A DNA stretch of 64,000 nucleotides from Asterias amurensis (Eukaryota; Echinodermata; Asteroidea; Forcipulatida; Asteriidae): NCBI RefSeq assembly GCF_032118995.1, contig NC_092649.1, positions 25,749,927 to 25,813,926 of the forward strand, in the 5' to 3' direction. How positions within the stretch are numbered: the first letter of the stretch is position 1; every line of letters starts with the position of its first letter. Positions 13,092 to 26,283 of the stretch are shown in pieces. The notes below the pieces were generated by a model. That model did not search any database. It was not told the origin of the DNA and saw only the letters and a program-made list of their open reading frames with translations. The position numbers were made by a program, and so were the translations under genes.

Positions 13092-13180
13092 TGAAGTCTT
13101 TTAATGTTTGAGTGAGAAATTATCTCTTTGCTAAAAAACTAGGTTCGTTCAGAGGGAGCCGTTTCTCAGAATGTTTAATA
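13092..13180. mobile_element. Internal fragment of the GGCACTGGACA MITE family
   Basis: Shares gagtgagaaatta, tctttgctaaaaaact and tcagagggagccgtttctca with 16,930-17,015 and 5,970-6,020. Both termini are missing. Confidence 0.65.
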
Positions 13181-13801
13181 GACGCAGCCATCTTGAATTT
13201 CTCCCATTGATATCAATGTTACCAAACCTAGGCTGGAAGAACAAAATAGTCTGGTTCCTAATTGCAAAATGATTATGGGGGATGGAGGCAGCATGATAAA
13301 GTACATGTGAAAAGGGAAACAAGACAGAAAACGACATCTAAAATATTTAAAACAAGAAAGCGACAAAAAAGCAAAATTGACGAGACAAAAACAAAGCAAA
13401 CCATGTGAGACAAAAACAGCTGGGATAGTGAACTTGTGGGCAAATGGTTATTGTTATTATTGTTTATTATACCCTATGTACAAGAGACCTGCACTCAAAT
13501 CGATTAACCTCTCTGCTCTTCTTCTTTTTAAACTACAACTATACATCATCAGAGGTCTTGTCTTTTGCAGTCACAGACTAACCTAAATAACAGCTGGAGA
13601 AGTGTCTACACTACAGTGTGTCTCAAGGCTTCGTCTTGAGGCCATTTACAAATTGTATGTAGTGGTAGTACATGTATGTACAATATACAGTGTACATGGA
13701 GCACTATATTCTCTGCTTTCCTTTCTAACCATACATGAAAGTTGAAGTTGTCCTTAAATGAGGATCCTTCTTGCTCTATAAAATCCGCTGTTCCACAAGG
13801 G
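13181..13801. other. No gene recognised
   Basis: Unique-looking AT-rich DNA. Open frames on either strand have no family features. Confidence 0.5.
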
Positions 13802-14190
13802 TTAAAGGAACACGTTGCCTTGGACCGGTCGAGTTGGTCTTTGAAAAGCGCTTGTAACCATTTGTTATAAAATGCATATGGTAAGAAAGATGTTTTAAAA
13901 GTAGAATACAATGATCCACACACACTTGCCTCGAAATTGCGTGGTTTTCCTTTTACTTTACGGACTAACACGGTCGGCCATTTATTGGAGTCAAAAATCC
14001 GACTCCCATAAATGGCCGACCGTGTTTGTCAACGAGGTAAAGGAAAACCACCCAATTTCGAGTGATGCTTGTATGGATCATTATATTCTACTTTTAAAAT
14101 ATCTTTCTAATCATATGCATTTTATAACAAATGAATACAAACGCTTTTCAAAGACCAACTCGACTGATCCAAGGCAACGTGTTCCTTTAA
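13802..14190. mobile_element. Palindromic MITE with TTAA flanks (AGGAACACGTTGCC family), copy 1
   Basis: Bounded by TTAA on both sides: TTAA-AGGAACACG at the left and CGTGTTCCT-TTAA at the right. The two halves are near-complete reverse complements (about 190 bp each) meeting in CGGTCGGCCATTTAT / ATAAATGGCCGACCG near 13,970-14,025. TTAA duplication is the piggyBac-type signature, so this is probably a non-autonomous relative. Open frames of 121-123 codons over it are hairpin artefacts. Other copies: 16,232-16,455 and 32,001-32,390. Confidence 0.85.
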
Positions 14191-16231
14191 TACTTGGTCT
14201 TACTCTCTTTCTTGGGATTACTTTGGAGGATGTCCTGTACTTACTTCTGAGCACTTACATTACATTCATAGACTACGTGTAGGCCTATACATGTAGATGT
14301 GTTTGAGTAAATAAGAAGTACAGTACTTATATTATAAACCATTGTCAAATGGAGGACTTTTGGACGGTGCTTTTTCAAAGAACTTTCTCATCAGTTAAGT
14401 GCTCAAACCAAATCGCAATGATTTTTGCACTAAAAAATAAAACAATAATAAAGACCACAAATAAAAATGTACTGATTGGTTCTGAGTAAATCCTACATGT
14501 TTGAACTTCCTGTACATTCTGGTCCGGAAGTATCAAAAAGGGTTTACACCTACATGTAACTGTATTAGTAGCCAGCCATGTACAGGTCAAGGAAGTTTAT
14601 CTCCGAATAAATAACAACCCAGACAGCCACCTCATTAGTCATGTGCTACATATATGCCTGCTCACAAAAGACATGCCCCCCTCGCTGCTAAGAAAAACCT
14701 TTCCAACTGCCTCTTCAGCGAAGTCTAAGGTCCAAATGTTTCAATACACTTTGACAACCCCCCCCCCCCCCCCCCCCACAAAACCCGGTGAAGAAAACAT
14801 ATCACTCTTTCTAAATTACAAAATGACTTTTGGGGCACGAGATTTCTCCTTCTACACATCAAAAAATTAAAGCCAGCCAAATTGATAACTACATATGTAT
14901 GTATTATCTTTTTTTGTAAATTTTCTCGAACAGTTTAAAAATACGCAAAGGCACACTGTCACACCTTGTTTTTTTTTGGTCAGGTAATGTGCCTTGTGTT
15001 ATTATTAATTTGTTTGAAGTTCAACAGACAATTGTGTATCCGAGCATATTTTGATTCAGAAACCCTTTGGGGTACTTCTGCATGTGGTTGAACGGAGCAT
15101 AAAAAGCAACGTAATCGGTCGCTGGGAACGTTTGAAAGGAATTTACCGACAGCTTTTGTGGTGAATTTTAAAAGCTTTTGTTAGCCCATCTGTAATTATT
15201 TGTGGTTGGATAGTTGGTGAGAAATGAAAATTTACATGCATAATGTGTGTACGCATTGTCCGTTTATAATGTGCATTTTAAACAGTTTCAATCGCCCGGC
15301 CGGCAACTGTCTGATTTTGTCGAAAGGTCTTTCTTCTGGTACTTGTACCTTGTACTGGTATAATATTTTTCACAGATCAATGTAATTCTAAATCTGGTTT
15401 CAGATTTTCTCCCCCTTTCTTAATTATTTGTGTGCAAATTTGACAAAGCTGAGCAAAAACATGCAGTCGACTATAAACTGATCTAGACCAATAACCAGAG
15501 CACCAGTAAAATAAAACAAACACATAAATGTGACTGGTCCACCAAGCAAGGATTAAGTTCTGTATAATGTATCTTCTTTCCAAATTGAGAATAAGGTTGG
15601 TCTAATGTTTTTTTCCCTGCCTTCACCTCTGTGGAACCCTGGCTCAAATTGGGCTCCCACTGAATTTTAAACAAGTTCAGAATGTTTCTGCTTGGTGTTT
15701 ATCATAGTTTTCAAAGCCCAGTACGGCAATTTGGAGCATCCATGGTATTCTCTTATAAAATAAAAGTGTTTTTGAATATCGACCAAAATGTACGCATATC
15801 GGCACACACAAATCACGCATATCGGCCCGATACGCTAGCTCGCGCACGGAGAGATTCCTATTGTTTGTGTTGGGTCCATGCAAGTACATGAACAGCATTA
15901 AAGATGTGTGTTGTGGTGGCATACACATAATATTCTGGTTCAATTACCAATTTTATTTTCACCACCTTTCTGGGTTCATTGGCCAGAGAGGGAGAAACAC
16001 CGAGTTATCAGACGCTAGCTCCAGGATGCTCTACATCATCTGCATACACGCGGCACCGTTTATTACAAGAGCAATTATTGACTAACATGAATGTCAATAA
16101 AAACTAATTACATGTAGCTGACGAAGCAGTCTTGTCTGCTTTACTGCCTGGGAATCCTAAGTGGTAGAGTGCTATTTGTTTTTATAGATCTTTTTAATAG
16201 ATCGCTGTTTACTCCTGGACACAATTATCAC
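14191..16231. other. No gene recognised
   Basis: Holds a 20-base C run at 14,758-14,777. Near 15,790-15,830 there is a short direct repeat of CGCATATCGGC. No exon supported. Confidence 0.5.
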
Positions 16232-16455
16232 TCGAAATTGCGTGGTTTCCTTTTCTCTCGTCGACAAACACGGTCGGCCATTTATGGGAGTAAAATTTCA
16301 AATGAAAACCATGCAATTTCGAGGCAAATGTGTGTGGATCATTGTATTCTACTTTTCAAACATCTTTCTAACTATCATGCATTTTATAACAAGCGGTTAC
16401 AAACGCTTTTCAAAGACCAACTCGACTGATCGAAGGCAATGTGTTCCTTTAACTA
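16232..16455. mobile_element. Palindromic TTAA MITE, copy 2, left arm truncated
   Basis: Matches the centre and right arm of the 13,802-14,190 element: cgaaattgcgtgg, cggtcggccatttatggg, then the full right arm to GTGTTCCTTTAA. Most of the left arm is absent. Confidence 0.8.
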
Positions 16456-16734
16456 ATGATGTATTATAGCAACGTGGTCATAAAGGGTAGGCCTACATTA
16501 TACACTGGAGCGACCCCTTTTCTTCCATCGACATGAACAATGCATCGCACACCATAAAAAATGTCTCATGCAACACAAATTTATGTAGCCTGCAAATTTA
16601 GCCCTGACTCATCCTCCATAATTCAATTCTGTGTGCAAATAAGTTCAAAAATATTAACAAAGTAAATTTCTGGGTAAACAATAATGCCTTCTGGCACAAA
16701 AAGAAAATTACAAAAATGTGCGGTTGGCTACTGT

Positions 16735-17116
16735 TTAAAGGCACTGGACATGTTTGGTAATTTTAAAAGACCAATATTCTCACCTGATGTATTCCCAAAA
16801 TATAATTCGTAAAAATAACAAGTGAAAATTTGGGCTCAATTCGTGATCAAAAGTTCAAGAGAAAAGTGAAAGAAAAAACACCATTATTGCATTATTGTGT
16901 ATTCTTTCAGAGATGCATAACAAAAGGCACAGCTGACGTCTCTTATTATTTGAGTGAGAAATTACATTTTTTTTTTTAAACTGTGTTACTTCAGAGGGAG
17001 CTGTTTCTCAAAATGAAACACTATCAGCAGCTCTCCATTGCTCGTTTCTACTTTGGTTTTGATGCTAACAATTACTTTGAGTAATTACTAATAATGTCCA
17101 GGGGTTGATGCTTTAA
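16735..17116. mobile_element. TTAA MITE (GGCACTGGACACTATTGGTAATT family), near full length
   Basis: TTAA at 16,735-16,738 followed by AAGGCACTGGACATG; the right end reads gtaattactaataatgtccag and finishes at TTAA 17,113-17,116. The arms are inverted copies at their ends only and the ~330-bp interior is not palindromic. Relatives in this window: 5,940-6,136, 13,092-13,180 and 46,723-46,990. I recall this family as abundant in sea stars. Confidence 0.8.
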
Positions 17117-17137
17117 CTGTGAACTGTCTATGGGTAT

Positions 17138-18473
17138 GTTCAGACAGCGTACTAACTTAGACCCGAACCGGTCTAACTTTTACGAGCAGCGGGGGGTGGT
17201 CGTAAAAATAAAAACCCATTGCGTTCAGACAGCACAGAGTTAAACCCGATCCGGTTTATCTTCGGTTTTAAGAGGTCAAAGTAGACGCGACCCCGTTGCT
17301 CTACATCCGGTTTTATTCATCAGATTCACGCACCGAGTATGCCGAGATACTGAGTGCCCCATGCCCTGGATGATCAGACAGGGCATAATTATTGGATACA
17401 AATGGCTCACTCGAACGCGGTAACAGTTTTACCGTTGGGAGGATATGGGCACTTAAAACAAACATGAACACGACTCGAAATTATTTTTTTAAACAAACAA
17501 AATATTGATACAAACCGCCGAGAAAACTCACCAAAATATTGTCCATATCCATGAAACAGAACACGTTTCATTTTTGTGTTTTGTTTTATACCACCGTTTC
17601 CTATTTAAAAAATACTTTTAGTTTGTACTTCAATCGATTGGAAGTTGCGATCTCTCAAAAGCTGGTGCCGCGATTTTTATTCCGATTCGTTCATAAACAC
17701 AACTACATACGTGCAAGTTACGTAAACACATGTACTTTGCAGTATTTTCCCAACTTCCCAACAACGTGGTGATATTGCTGGCGTAGGGAATTTCCCCTAC
17801 ACACAGCCTCGCGCCCACTGCAGTTCATTCTCCTAGATTGAAAGTACAGCACGCTAGTAACGGTGACGGCAATAGAAAGGCACATCAACGGGATCGGTGA
17901 TGGATAACTATGGGATATCAGAGATTGATCACTATGGGATGGCAGCGCTGTACACATGTGAGAAGCATTACAATATATGCTTCTTCGATGCGCTCGTAGT
18001 ATACGCATGAAAAACAGTTTCAATTTATTGTAGGACACTCAACAAAAAAAGCTTGGAAAATATAATTTTGTTTCAGAATTTAATGAATCATGGGCGTGGG
18101 CCTGTGTTAAACTGCATACACCGATCGAGAGGGTTTCGCCAACTCGGTAAGCGGCAAGAAATTAATATAAATACTCGGTGCTTTTCAGCATCAGAGGCAA
18201 CAGAAACCGTATACAAGCACTCCGGGTCCCGGGCGTGTGCATTGAACCACACAATGGGTCGTCCGTTGTGAGTTAAAACCGGATGTCATTCTGTCCACAC
18301 GCAGTGTTAAAAGATAAACCCGAACCGGTTTAGACTTAGACCGCCTCGCTGGACGGTTTAAGTTTTGGGGTTTAAACCCGATCCGGTCTAACTTTATTTG
18401 CGTTCACACGCACAAAAGTTGAACCCGAACCGGTCTAAGTGGACTTAGACCAACTTTAGCACGGCGTGTGAAC
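17138..18473. mobile_element. 1.34-kb DNA transposon-like element with subterminal AACCCGAWCCGG motifs
   Basis: The left end GTTCAGACAGCGTACTAA and the right end (minus strand) GTTCACACGCCGTGCTAA are diverged terminal inverted repeats. Inside each end lie motifs of the form AACCCGAWCCGGTYTAA: near 17,161 and 17,243 on the left, and near 18,317, 18,375 and 18,421 on the right. The flanking phrase GCGTTCASAC also recurs on both sides. The middle has no transposase I can recognise, so it looks non-autonomous. The superfamily and the target duplication were not resolved. Confidence 0.65.
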
Positions 18474-19114
18474 GACCTCTGTGTTTATAGGCCTATAAAC
18501 CAACCATCAGTTACATATTTCTCACTTTCCACCGGGTTAAACCACAAGTTTCCCCCTTTCCCCGAACCCATGCTGCTATTGTTGAGCAAGGACTATGGAA
18601 CAAAACGTCTCATTTCAACGTGGCATTCAGAATCTTTTGAATAGATTGAGAACATTTGTTGAATAAAGGCCATTCAGCATCTGTGTAAATTAACTCCATT
18701 GTTCACCTTTTCCATTTACGACTTCTAGTACAGCTCCATTACCCAAGGTTTATTCTATAGAAATTTCTATAGAAATAGGTTAAAAAGAGTGACTCACATG
18801 GCTTAAATTTATTGCCATTTGATTTGAATGAATAATTCTGAAGAAAAAAAGAGAATATAACTGAAATAACACAATTTTCACGTGAAATTTTAACACTGAG
18901 TTCTTCAATGATGAACATTACATCTCAATAATTATGTTAATATGGGGAATTTTAACTGAAACTGTTGAAATGCATTGTGTTAAAAGGATGATTGATTTGG
19001 TTTGGCTTTACACCATATACAATAATAAACACTCCAGGAAAACAAAAGTTCCTGGGTATGTTTTTGTCAGTGGTGGGGAGGGGAGGGTGTCATGGCCCAG
19101 GAGGAGGGGGCAGG
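18474..19114. other. No gene recognised
   Basis: AT-rich filler with no repeat or exon that I can support. Confidence 0.5.
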
Positions 19115-19312
19115 GCATATCTTCGTCCTTCGGATGAGACACAAAGACATCTATATCTTGTAAAGTCCCCTGTGTTTCAGGTGTTGCACACAAAAGAACC
19201 CAGCTACAAGTGTACACATACAAAAAACTAAAAAATGGGGTTTCCCCAGTGGTTCTTGCAGCGGCTGAGTGCTAAATGCCACACAGCACATTGTACACCC
19301 ACTAAAGCTTTC
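19115..19312 (+). mobile_element. SINE-type conserved-domain fragment
   Basis: Contains cttcgtccttcggatgagac, then gtgttgcacacaaaagaaccca, and a downstream block ggctgagtgctaaatgcca ending at gtgtacacccactaa. The CTTCGGATGAGAC / AAAGAACCC pairing is a widely recurring core of invertebrate SINEs; I recall it as Nin-DC-like but could not check. No tRNA head is visible, so it is a 5'-truncated copy. Confidence 0.55.
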
Positions 19313-21954
19313 TGACTTTTTTTGAAACAAATCTGTTTCATTTACAGAAAGCTTACGACGCCCGTCAATCTCTTTTTTGAAAAGAATGCTTGGTAGAACT
19401 ACAGTCACGATTCCCATTCCTTGGATTGTAATACCTTAACCTATACATGCACCATAAATACATGTTTCTATCAGCTGCAACCATTTTGCTTGCGTTGCAG
19501 TCATCATCAAGATTTCACAAAAGGTTATGTACATAAAATACATTCATAATTATATCCAGGACATATGGTTTCCTTGACAGAAACCAAATTCAGTTCACTC
19601 CAGGAAATCAATTAGCAGACCAGCAGATTGGACGAAGGAGTGTGTTTTTTTAATCTGATGATTTTGACATTTCAAATTGTGGTGATAGGAAGCATTACAA
19701 TTTTGGAGCTTTAAGCTTACTGCATTCTCTGCAGGGTTCTCTTTATTGCGAGTGTATCGGCCAATACGCGCAAATTGCATGCCAATGCATGCGGATTATG
19801 TGAGAGATACGCGTTAATTTCAACTGATTAAAAAAAAATATTTAATTGTACTTTTTTTATTTCCAAAACATCATAAAAAGAAAACTTTAGAATTAGAATG
19901 CTCCAGATTACACAGTAGGGCTTCAGTTCAGTCTGCTTCGGCCAAACAAAGATGCAGGTCGAGAATGCCCCACAGTTTTGAAAAATCCTGTGGAGAGCCC
20001 TGGTCTTTAATTCTATTTTGAGGTACGCAGTGCTTTAAACTAGGCCCAGATGTCTCCAAATTATCTCAACATTATTTGTCAAGTAAATTTCCAGGTCTTT
20101 GTCAATGAATGATGCTTTAAAAGTTTGTCAAAACATAATATCTTTAAAGAATGACCTTGTTAAAACAGTTATAATAGTCTTCGGGGGGGGGGGGGGGGGG
20201 GGGGTAGCAAACTACACATTTTTGAATCTGTATCAAGCTTACAAAATCAGAATTTACAATTACCAATGTTTCCATTTTCCCTGAGCCATAATGGTTATTA
20301 GTGGGTATGTACAGTAGTTGACAACTGACATCAAAACAGATAGGCCTACAACTTTTTTTTCTATTTAACTTACACCAACCAAAATAATATAAAAATAATA
20401 ATCAATCACATCGTTAACATGACAAAATAATTAGAAAGCTTCTTATTACCAACCAAAATGACCTACTTGGTGTGTCAACAAGATATAATGACCAAGCCTG
20501 ACATTTCGACCTTAGCACAGTCTTTCTCGAAGGTATAGTAAACATGACCAATACCTTGAACAAAAACAATTGTTGAAAATACACAGGAAAACAAACACTA
20601 GGCCTATACACACACACACAAACAAAAACATAACTATTTTTTTCACTGAAAAGCTACTTGCTTTCTAAACTTCAGCAAGTTCGGATTAAATCCTGAATGT
20701 CAAACCTTGTTGACTTTTCATTGGACTCAGACAAAGATCAATTCAAAGTCTAACACTAAAATCCACGACAGGTAAAACCATTGCACACATATCTGGTGTA
20801 GCAGTTTCCACTGAGTCACTACTAAAACGCGATACCCAAACACAGGGGGAACCAGATACACAATAGGGTAGAAGCAGACAATGAAGGTGGTTCTACAAAT
20901 AACAGGAGACCCAAACACATGGTGTATACAAAAGAAGATCAACAGAATAGTGGGAATAGTCATTGTGTGGTATCTGATTTGACCCTGTCTTGCCCCACAC
21001 ATCTCTCTACGGTTTAGGTCCGGGTTTGGGCTGGCTTACCAAAGCATTCTTGGTAAACAACGACACCTGTAGCTAGTTGGCTGGGTCCATTCTATTTACC
21101 CGATTCCGACTGCAGACCGTTGCACATCGTGGCTAGACATGCTAGACGGTACACTAGCTCATTCAAGGATCCTGACTTCAATCTCGCTCGCTACGTTACC
21201 ATATTACACCAAAATTAATTCTGGTTTTTGCTTTAAGTATTCAAGACAGGGTTTGATGATTACTAAAATAAACTGATTTTATAATGAAAGCTTTGATCTA
21301 CAGGTCATAAAAAACAGCCTAAGAATATTAAAAGTATCTCATTGTAATGTAATGGCACATCTATGAAAATCCCCCAAAATGTGATAAAGGTCACAACAAG
21401 AAAACCATAAGGCCAAGTACCGCACCTTTGACCTTCAATGTATTGAGGCCTATCATGTAGACATATTCATGTACATGTACATTGTAAGACCAAGATTCTG
21501 TGTGGAAAGCAACATTTTCATCTTATTATGCCTGCTATTTCATCACAGAGCCAAGGCCACCTTTCTCATGGGTGGGCTTACATTTTCAGACTATTAAGAT
21601 ACACACAACACAATGTACATGTACACTGTGGGTGGGAGAATATTTGAGGTGGGCAATAAGGGCAAGATCAGGGCAACAGGGGCAATTGGCCTTAAGTGGA
21701 CTCCCTGAAATTCCCGGTCATGACATTGTACGGAGGAAAGAAAGGGAATTGCATTTATGGCACAATTCTTCAAAGTTTAGAACACCTGACATTAGCAGTG
21801 CTTGGGTAAGAAATTGTGAACTGAATTTTGATTCAAGTGGGATGTTAACCAAGCCCACAAAACCGAAATACAAGGGAAAAAACCCAGCACCAGTAGGGCC
21901 TACATTGTGTTTGTGTGCATCAGTACAATCAGTCAAGTTCGAACTACATTTGTA
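19313..21954. other. No gene recognised
   Basis: Holds a 22-base G run at 20,183-20,204 and a CGAAA-type motif segment at 20,486-20,545 (see findings). The 153-codon plus frame at 21,500-21,961 runs into the SINE and shows no domain or splice context. Confidence 0.45.
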
Positions 21955-22145
21955 CCTCTAGCTTCCGGGTAATCTCGACGGTCTATGTAGTTGGTAAGCC
22001 ACTGCTCTAGAATTTCAAAGGTCGGGGGTTCGAATCATACACGAGCAACTTTCATCACCTGTAATTTTTTTCACAGAGCTCGGGAAAGTACTGAGTATAC
22101 AGTGCTATCACATGTGTATACGGGTACTTGTAACCAAAATGAATA
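21955..22145 (+). mobile_element. tRNA-headed SINE, second copy of the 1.8-kb family
   Basis: Starts CCTCTAGCTTCCGGG like the copy at 1,803, keeps an A-box region (ctatgtagttggtaag) and a B box GGTTCGAATCA near 22,027. It has the same body (tttttttcacag, gctcgggaaagtactgag) and ends aaccaaaatgaata. It has diverged from the first copy throughout. Confidence 0.85.
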
Positions 22146-22185
22146 CAATCACTGTTATTGATTTTGTGTTGTCCTTCCATCACAC

Positions 22186-22202
22186 CATAGAGTAACTCTA
22201 TG
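22186..22202. mobile_element. 17-bp remnant made of two MITE tips
   Basis: CATAGAGTAACTCTATG is the first 8-9 bases of the 8,248-8,544 MITE joined to its own reverse complement. It is flanked by a 7-bp direct repeat ATCACAC (22,179-22,185 and 22,203-22,209). This is what an internally deleted or imprecisely excised copy of that MITE would leave. The short length makes chance possible. Confidence 0.45.
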
Positions 22203-22209
22203 ATCACAC

Positions 22210-25200
22210 ATCAGCCATACCATACCACCACCATGACCACACAGAAACATTATTGACATGTACCTAGGCAAGGTCAGAGGGTAATAGAGAATGTAAAGTG
22301 GGAGGTGGATCTGGGAGAAATGGATCGGAAGAAATCTCTCCAGTCCTCATGGCCCACTTCTAATCTATCCATCACGGTTGGATCAACCTATCAGGTGGAA
22401 CCCATCCTCACAATGCGCGTCAACCATACTGTAACCACGTTTTGGGAATCAATCTTTTTTTCCGATATATCTTGACTTCAAAAAACGCAGACAGGATAGG
22501 CGCGTGTACAATAAGTGCACAGTGTACCATGAAATGGGTCAACAGTAAAATACCCTGTGTGCAGTAATGGCTATTATGCGGTATAAGACTAAGAGAACCA
22601 GACTACAAGTATCTTAGCAGCCGACCTCAGTTCTGAGATGAACACGCATTTAGTGGATGCATTACAAAGTTGACAAATTTCTATATGGAAACATTAAGAT
22701 CAGGTCACCATCATTTTGGTGGAAATAAAAATGTCAGCATCATGTCTGGTAAATGTAAAAAAAATAATTATGTTAACAATTTTCAGTTTTTAGGCCTGGC
22801 TACAATGTCAAATTTAATACAGTGTTTGCATTTCCCAGAACAACTGATACTGGGTATAGTTACCATAGTATACAGTGTATGTCAATTGAATACAACAACT
22901 GTGTACTTAGTAAGCTAAAAATGTAATGTACACCTTATATTATACGTGTACAGCAGAGAGCTATCTTACAGGTTACACTCGAAGGAAGTCTTTCTCTTTT
23001 AGAGAACTGGATCCATGACTACATACATGTACGTAACTGAAACAATATCCAAAACAGAGTGAGACCAAGCAAGAAGTTTGTATAGACACCAGCTATTGCC
23101 TTTGATTGTCCAGCTCTTTGTATTCATAATTCCTTCAAACAGTTGAGTTCCATTATAATTTGTTCTTCAAATGAATTATTCAGTTCCCACAAAGAAGACT
23201 TTCTTGCAAAAACAACCTTAATGGAAACAACAGCAGAGGTGGGAACAGTCACAAATCCAAATTCTACCAAGCTAACCGCTGATTTCACAATGACTAGAAC
23301 AGTTATGTAATTGTCCTCTAAACTGAATCTCAATTTCTTCATTTGTGCATGAGAGAGATTCATGGCTGTTGGCAGCTTGGTGTTTCCCCTTGTGGGATTT
23401 TGCCAAGTTCCCTTGACTGGAAGATTGTGAAGACAGACAGAAAAATGTTGACAGTAAAAAGGGGGTCTGAAAATAGGATCACAATTTTGAAAGGTACACA
23501 TTATTCCTCCATGACATTACGCGATCGCGTACATCAAAGTCGACAATGATGGGGTTTCTACGGTAACCCTGGAGCTAATTCCAAGGGGCTTCTAGCCCAA
23601 GAAGTATCCTTGCAGCACTTAGAAAAATATTGGTAGATCAAAGAGCTGAATTGCAATCAATTGGAAGACAATCACATATTCTTTTTCGAAACAAAGAAAA
23701 CGTCTGGAAATTCCTCATCCCTCAATGAAAGTCAAGGTCTCCTCTTGAACTACGCCTTCAAAACCATTTGACTTCTTCTATTGTGTATGCATGGAATGCT
23801 CACTTCAGATCCTACATACTGTACACAGTGCATACCAACATGAACCAGCCCCGTGTTTGACAAGAATCTTTACATAAAATCAGTGTATCCTTGGTTTGAT
23901 TTCCACTACAATGACTTGAGACCACTCTGCACACAATTAGAGGATGAATCACAAACTAGAGAGACACAGTGCATTGTGTGTACATCAGAGAAGTGACACA
24001 CAGTGAGACATTGTACACCATGCTGAGATGGGCAGCCAAGAAGCCACTGGAACATGGAGCTGTAATTTGAAAAGTCTGCAGTGGATATTTAAAAAAGCAA
24101 TGCACTTTCAGGACAAGTACAATTTTTTAGTGATGCATACATAGTACATGTAGTAATAGAAAGAGTGTTTACTACATGTACGTATACACAAGGAGGAAGG
24201 AATACGTACTTCCTTTCTCCATGCTATAATCCTGCAAAATTAAATAAAAATAGGAATAGGTACAGTGCATTCTGCTTGACAGAAAAAGCCAGACTCCTAC
24301 AATGGATGAATGCCTCCTCGTGCAATTTCTATTCTCTTTTGAAATACATGTACATGTATCTCAGGCCCAATCTCAATTATTTTACCATTTTGTCTGTGTT
24401 CAGAGTACACTCCAAATAACATTTTAAGTCCACTCAAAGATACTCACAGTGTACTATACTTCATCTATCATCTGCCTGACCCTCTCACCATCAACTAAAA
24501 AAAGAACATGTCTTTATTGTGCATGTACATGTTATAGCACAAACACTCACCAGTTTTCCCTGCAGTCAGCAGCAATTCCTGAAATCAATTGCAAGAGCTC
24601 GTTCATAAACACCAAACTGGACTTTTTGGATAACACCATTTGAAAAAAATATCACATTAGTCATTTCCTTCCGTAGAAAAAGGTGTAAAATGTTTTCCAA
24701 GAATTTATCTTTTGAGAAAAATAGTTCATCATAGGAATGACGCAATCAAATATATTTCTAATTACAATACATGGATTGGGATTATAATGCTATGCGCTGG
24801 CCGAATCCCATGGTCAAATCAAACCGTCCATCTGCTTTTGATACAACCCACATGCTCATTAATTATGATAACCAGGCTATTGATTTACTTTTTATGAATG
24901 GGCGACCAGGACTAGCTCATTATACTATCTGAAGCCAGCAACACTTGTCTATTTAAACCGCAACCCCGAACCGTGACACACCTGGTGCACACATAAGGCA
25001 CACCAGATATGACTTGGACATGAATGGAATTATTTCTCAGAATGTGGCTGTTCAATCAATAAAACCGTAGTAAATTATAATACTTTGAACCCAAATATTT
25101 TTACTTATTTTATTGGTATTTTTTTTTAAATAGTGTGTGTCTAAATTTTGCTATAACCTTTGGATTACTACACCGTTATCGGCTGGTACAGTTTGTTTGT

Positions 25201-26283
25201 TTGTGTGGTTTTGGTATTTGCTTTCGTTTCTTCCAACACCCCCCCCCCCCCCACCTCAAAGCAAAGAATTCTTGCACTTGTCAGATTTGATAAACTCGAC
25301 TAAACAGATACGTGCACACCAATGCAGCAGGCTATGCCATCTTCGGTTTCCAAACAGTGTACCAAGCTCCAATAAATGTCCGCATCAAACCAGCAAATTC
25401 AGATGAACTAAGGTTTGTTTGCAGTTACTGTTGTTAACAAACTTTCTGAAACAGTCAGTTTCGCAATTAACCATCTGTTTCTTAAACAATTTTTTGAATC
25501 TGAGTTCAATGTCTTCTTCATTTTTTAGTAAAACCACATTTTAATTACAATTTGTACACTAGAAGGGGATGTCCTCTCCCATAATAAAATATTCTGTCCT
25601 GTGCCCCCTAACAAACAAATTGACAAAATAGGAAGACTGCCGAGTGCCGACACATACCGGAGGTTGTTGGTTTAAATCCCGCTCTTTTGGTAAATTTGGT
25701 ATTTGTTCAACGCATACATTTTTACTATATAATTTACTTGTGGTTTAGGGAACAAAAAAAATGTCTGAAAATGCAGCTTCTATCGTCCATCTTTCTATTA
25801 AATGAACGTACAGTGTATCTAAAAGTTTGATGATCGTGAATGTTTATTTGAAGAAACCATCCTCACAGGCCCCTTATTTATCTATGCCATCATTTCGACA
25901 TCCGACACGTTGGTTATTTGACATTTCAGATCGTAGACAGTTTACAGGATAATCTGTTACGATGAACATTCTATCCGATGTCAAATAAAGTACAAATGTA
26001 ACATGAGGACGAAGGCATTTATACAGAGCTCACTAAATCGACGATGGGCAAGTATCACATAATTCAGAGAGAAATTGTCCAACACCAGTTAAGTAATATT
26101 TAGTTCTACATGTAAAGCCCACAGCCTTTTCAGTATTATTTTAGGTAAATTTTAGTTCATGGTTAAATGAACAACGTTTTAAGAACTGAATTGTTTTTAA
26201 AAACTCCAGAGTGAATTAAATGTCAAAGGAAAACAATCTTGTTTCAATTTGGGGAATTTTGAACAACATAATTGTTTCAGATA
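22210..26283. other. No gene recognised; one B-box-bearing fragment
   Basis: A SINE-like fragment at about 25,628-25,690 has gaggttgttggtttaaatccc (B box with one change). A C run lies at 25,239-25,252. The stretch 24,740-24,915 is repeat-free with clustered TAAT motifs. A 125-codon minus frame at 23,124-23,501 lacks any recognisable domain. Confidence 0.45.

Noticed and set aside
13606-14282. Two overlapping 121-123-codon frames on opposite strands
   Set aside because: They cover the two arms of the palindromic TTAA MITE; similar fragments reappear at the other MITE copies.
21500-21961. 153-codon plus-strand frame
   Set aside because: No recognisable domain, ordinary non-coding composition, and it ends inside a SINE.
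23124-23501. 125-codon minus-strand frame
   Set aside because: No motif, no convincing splice borders, and no second frame feature; length alone is not enough in 64 kb.
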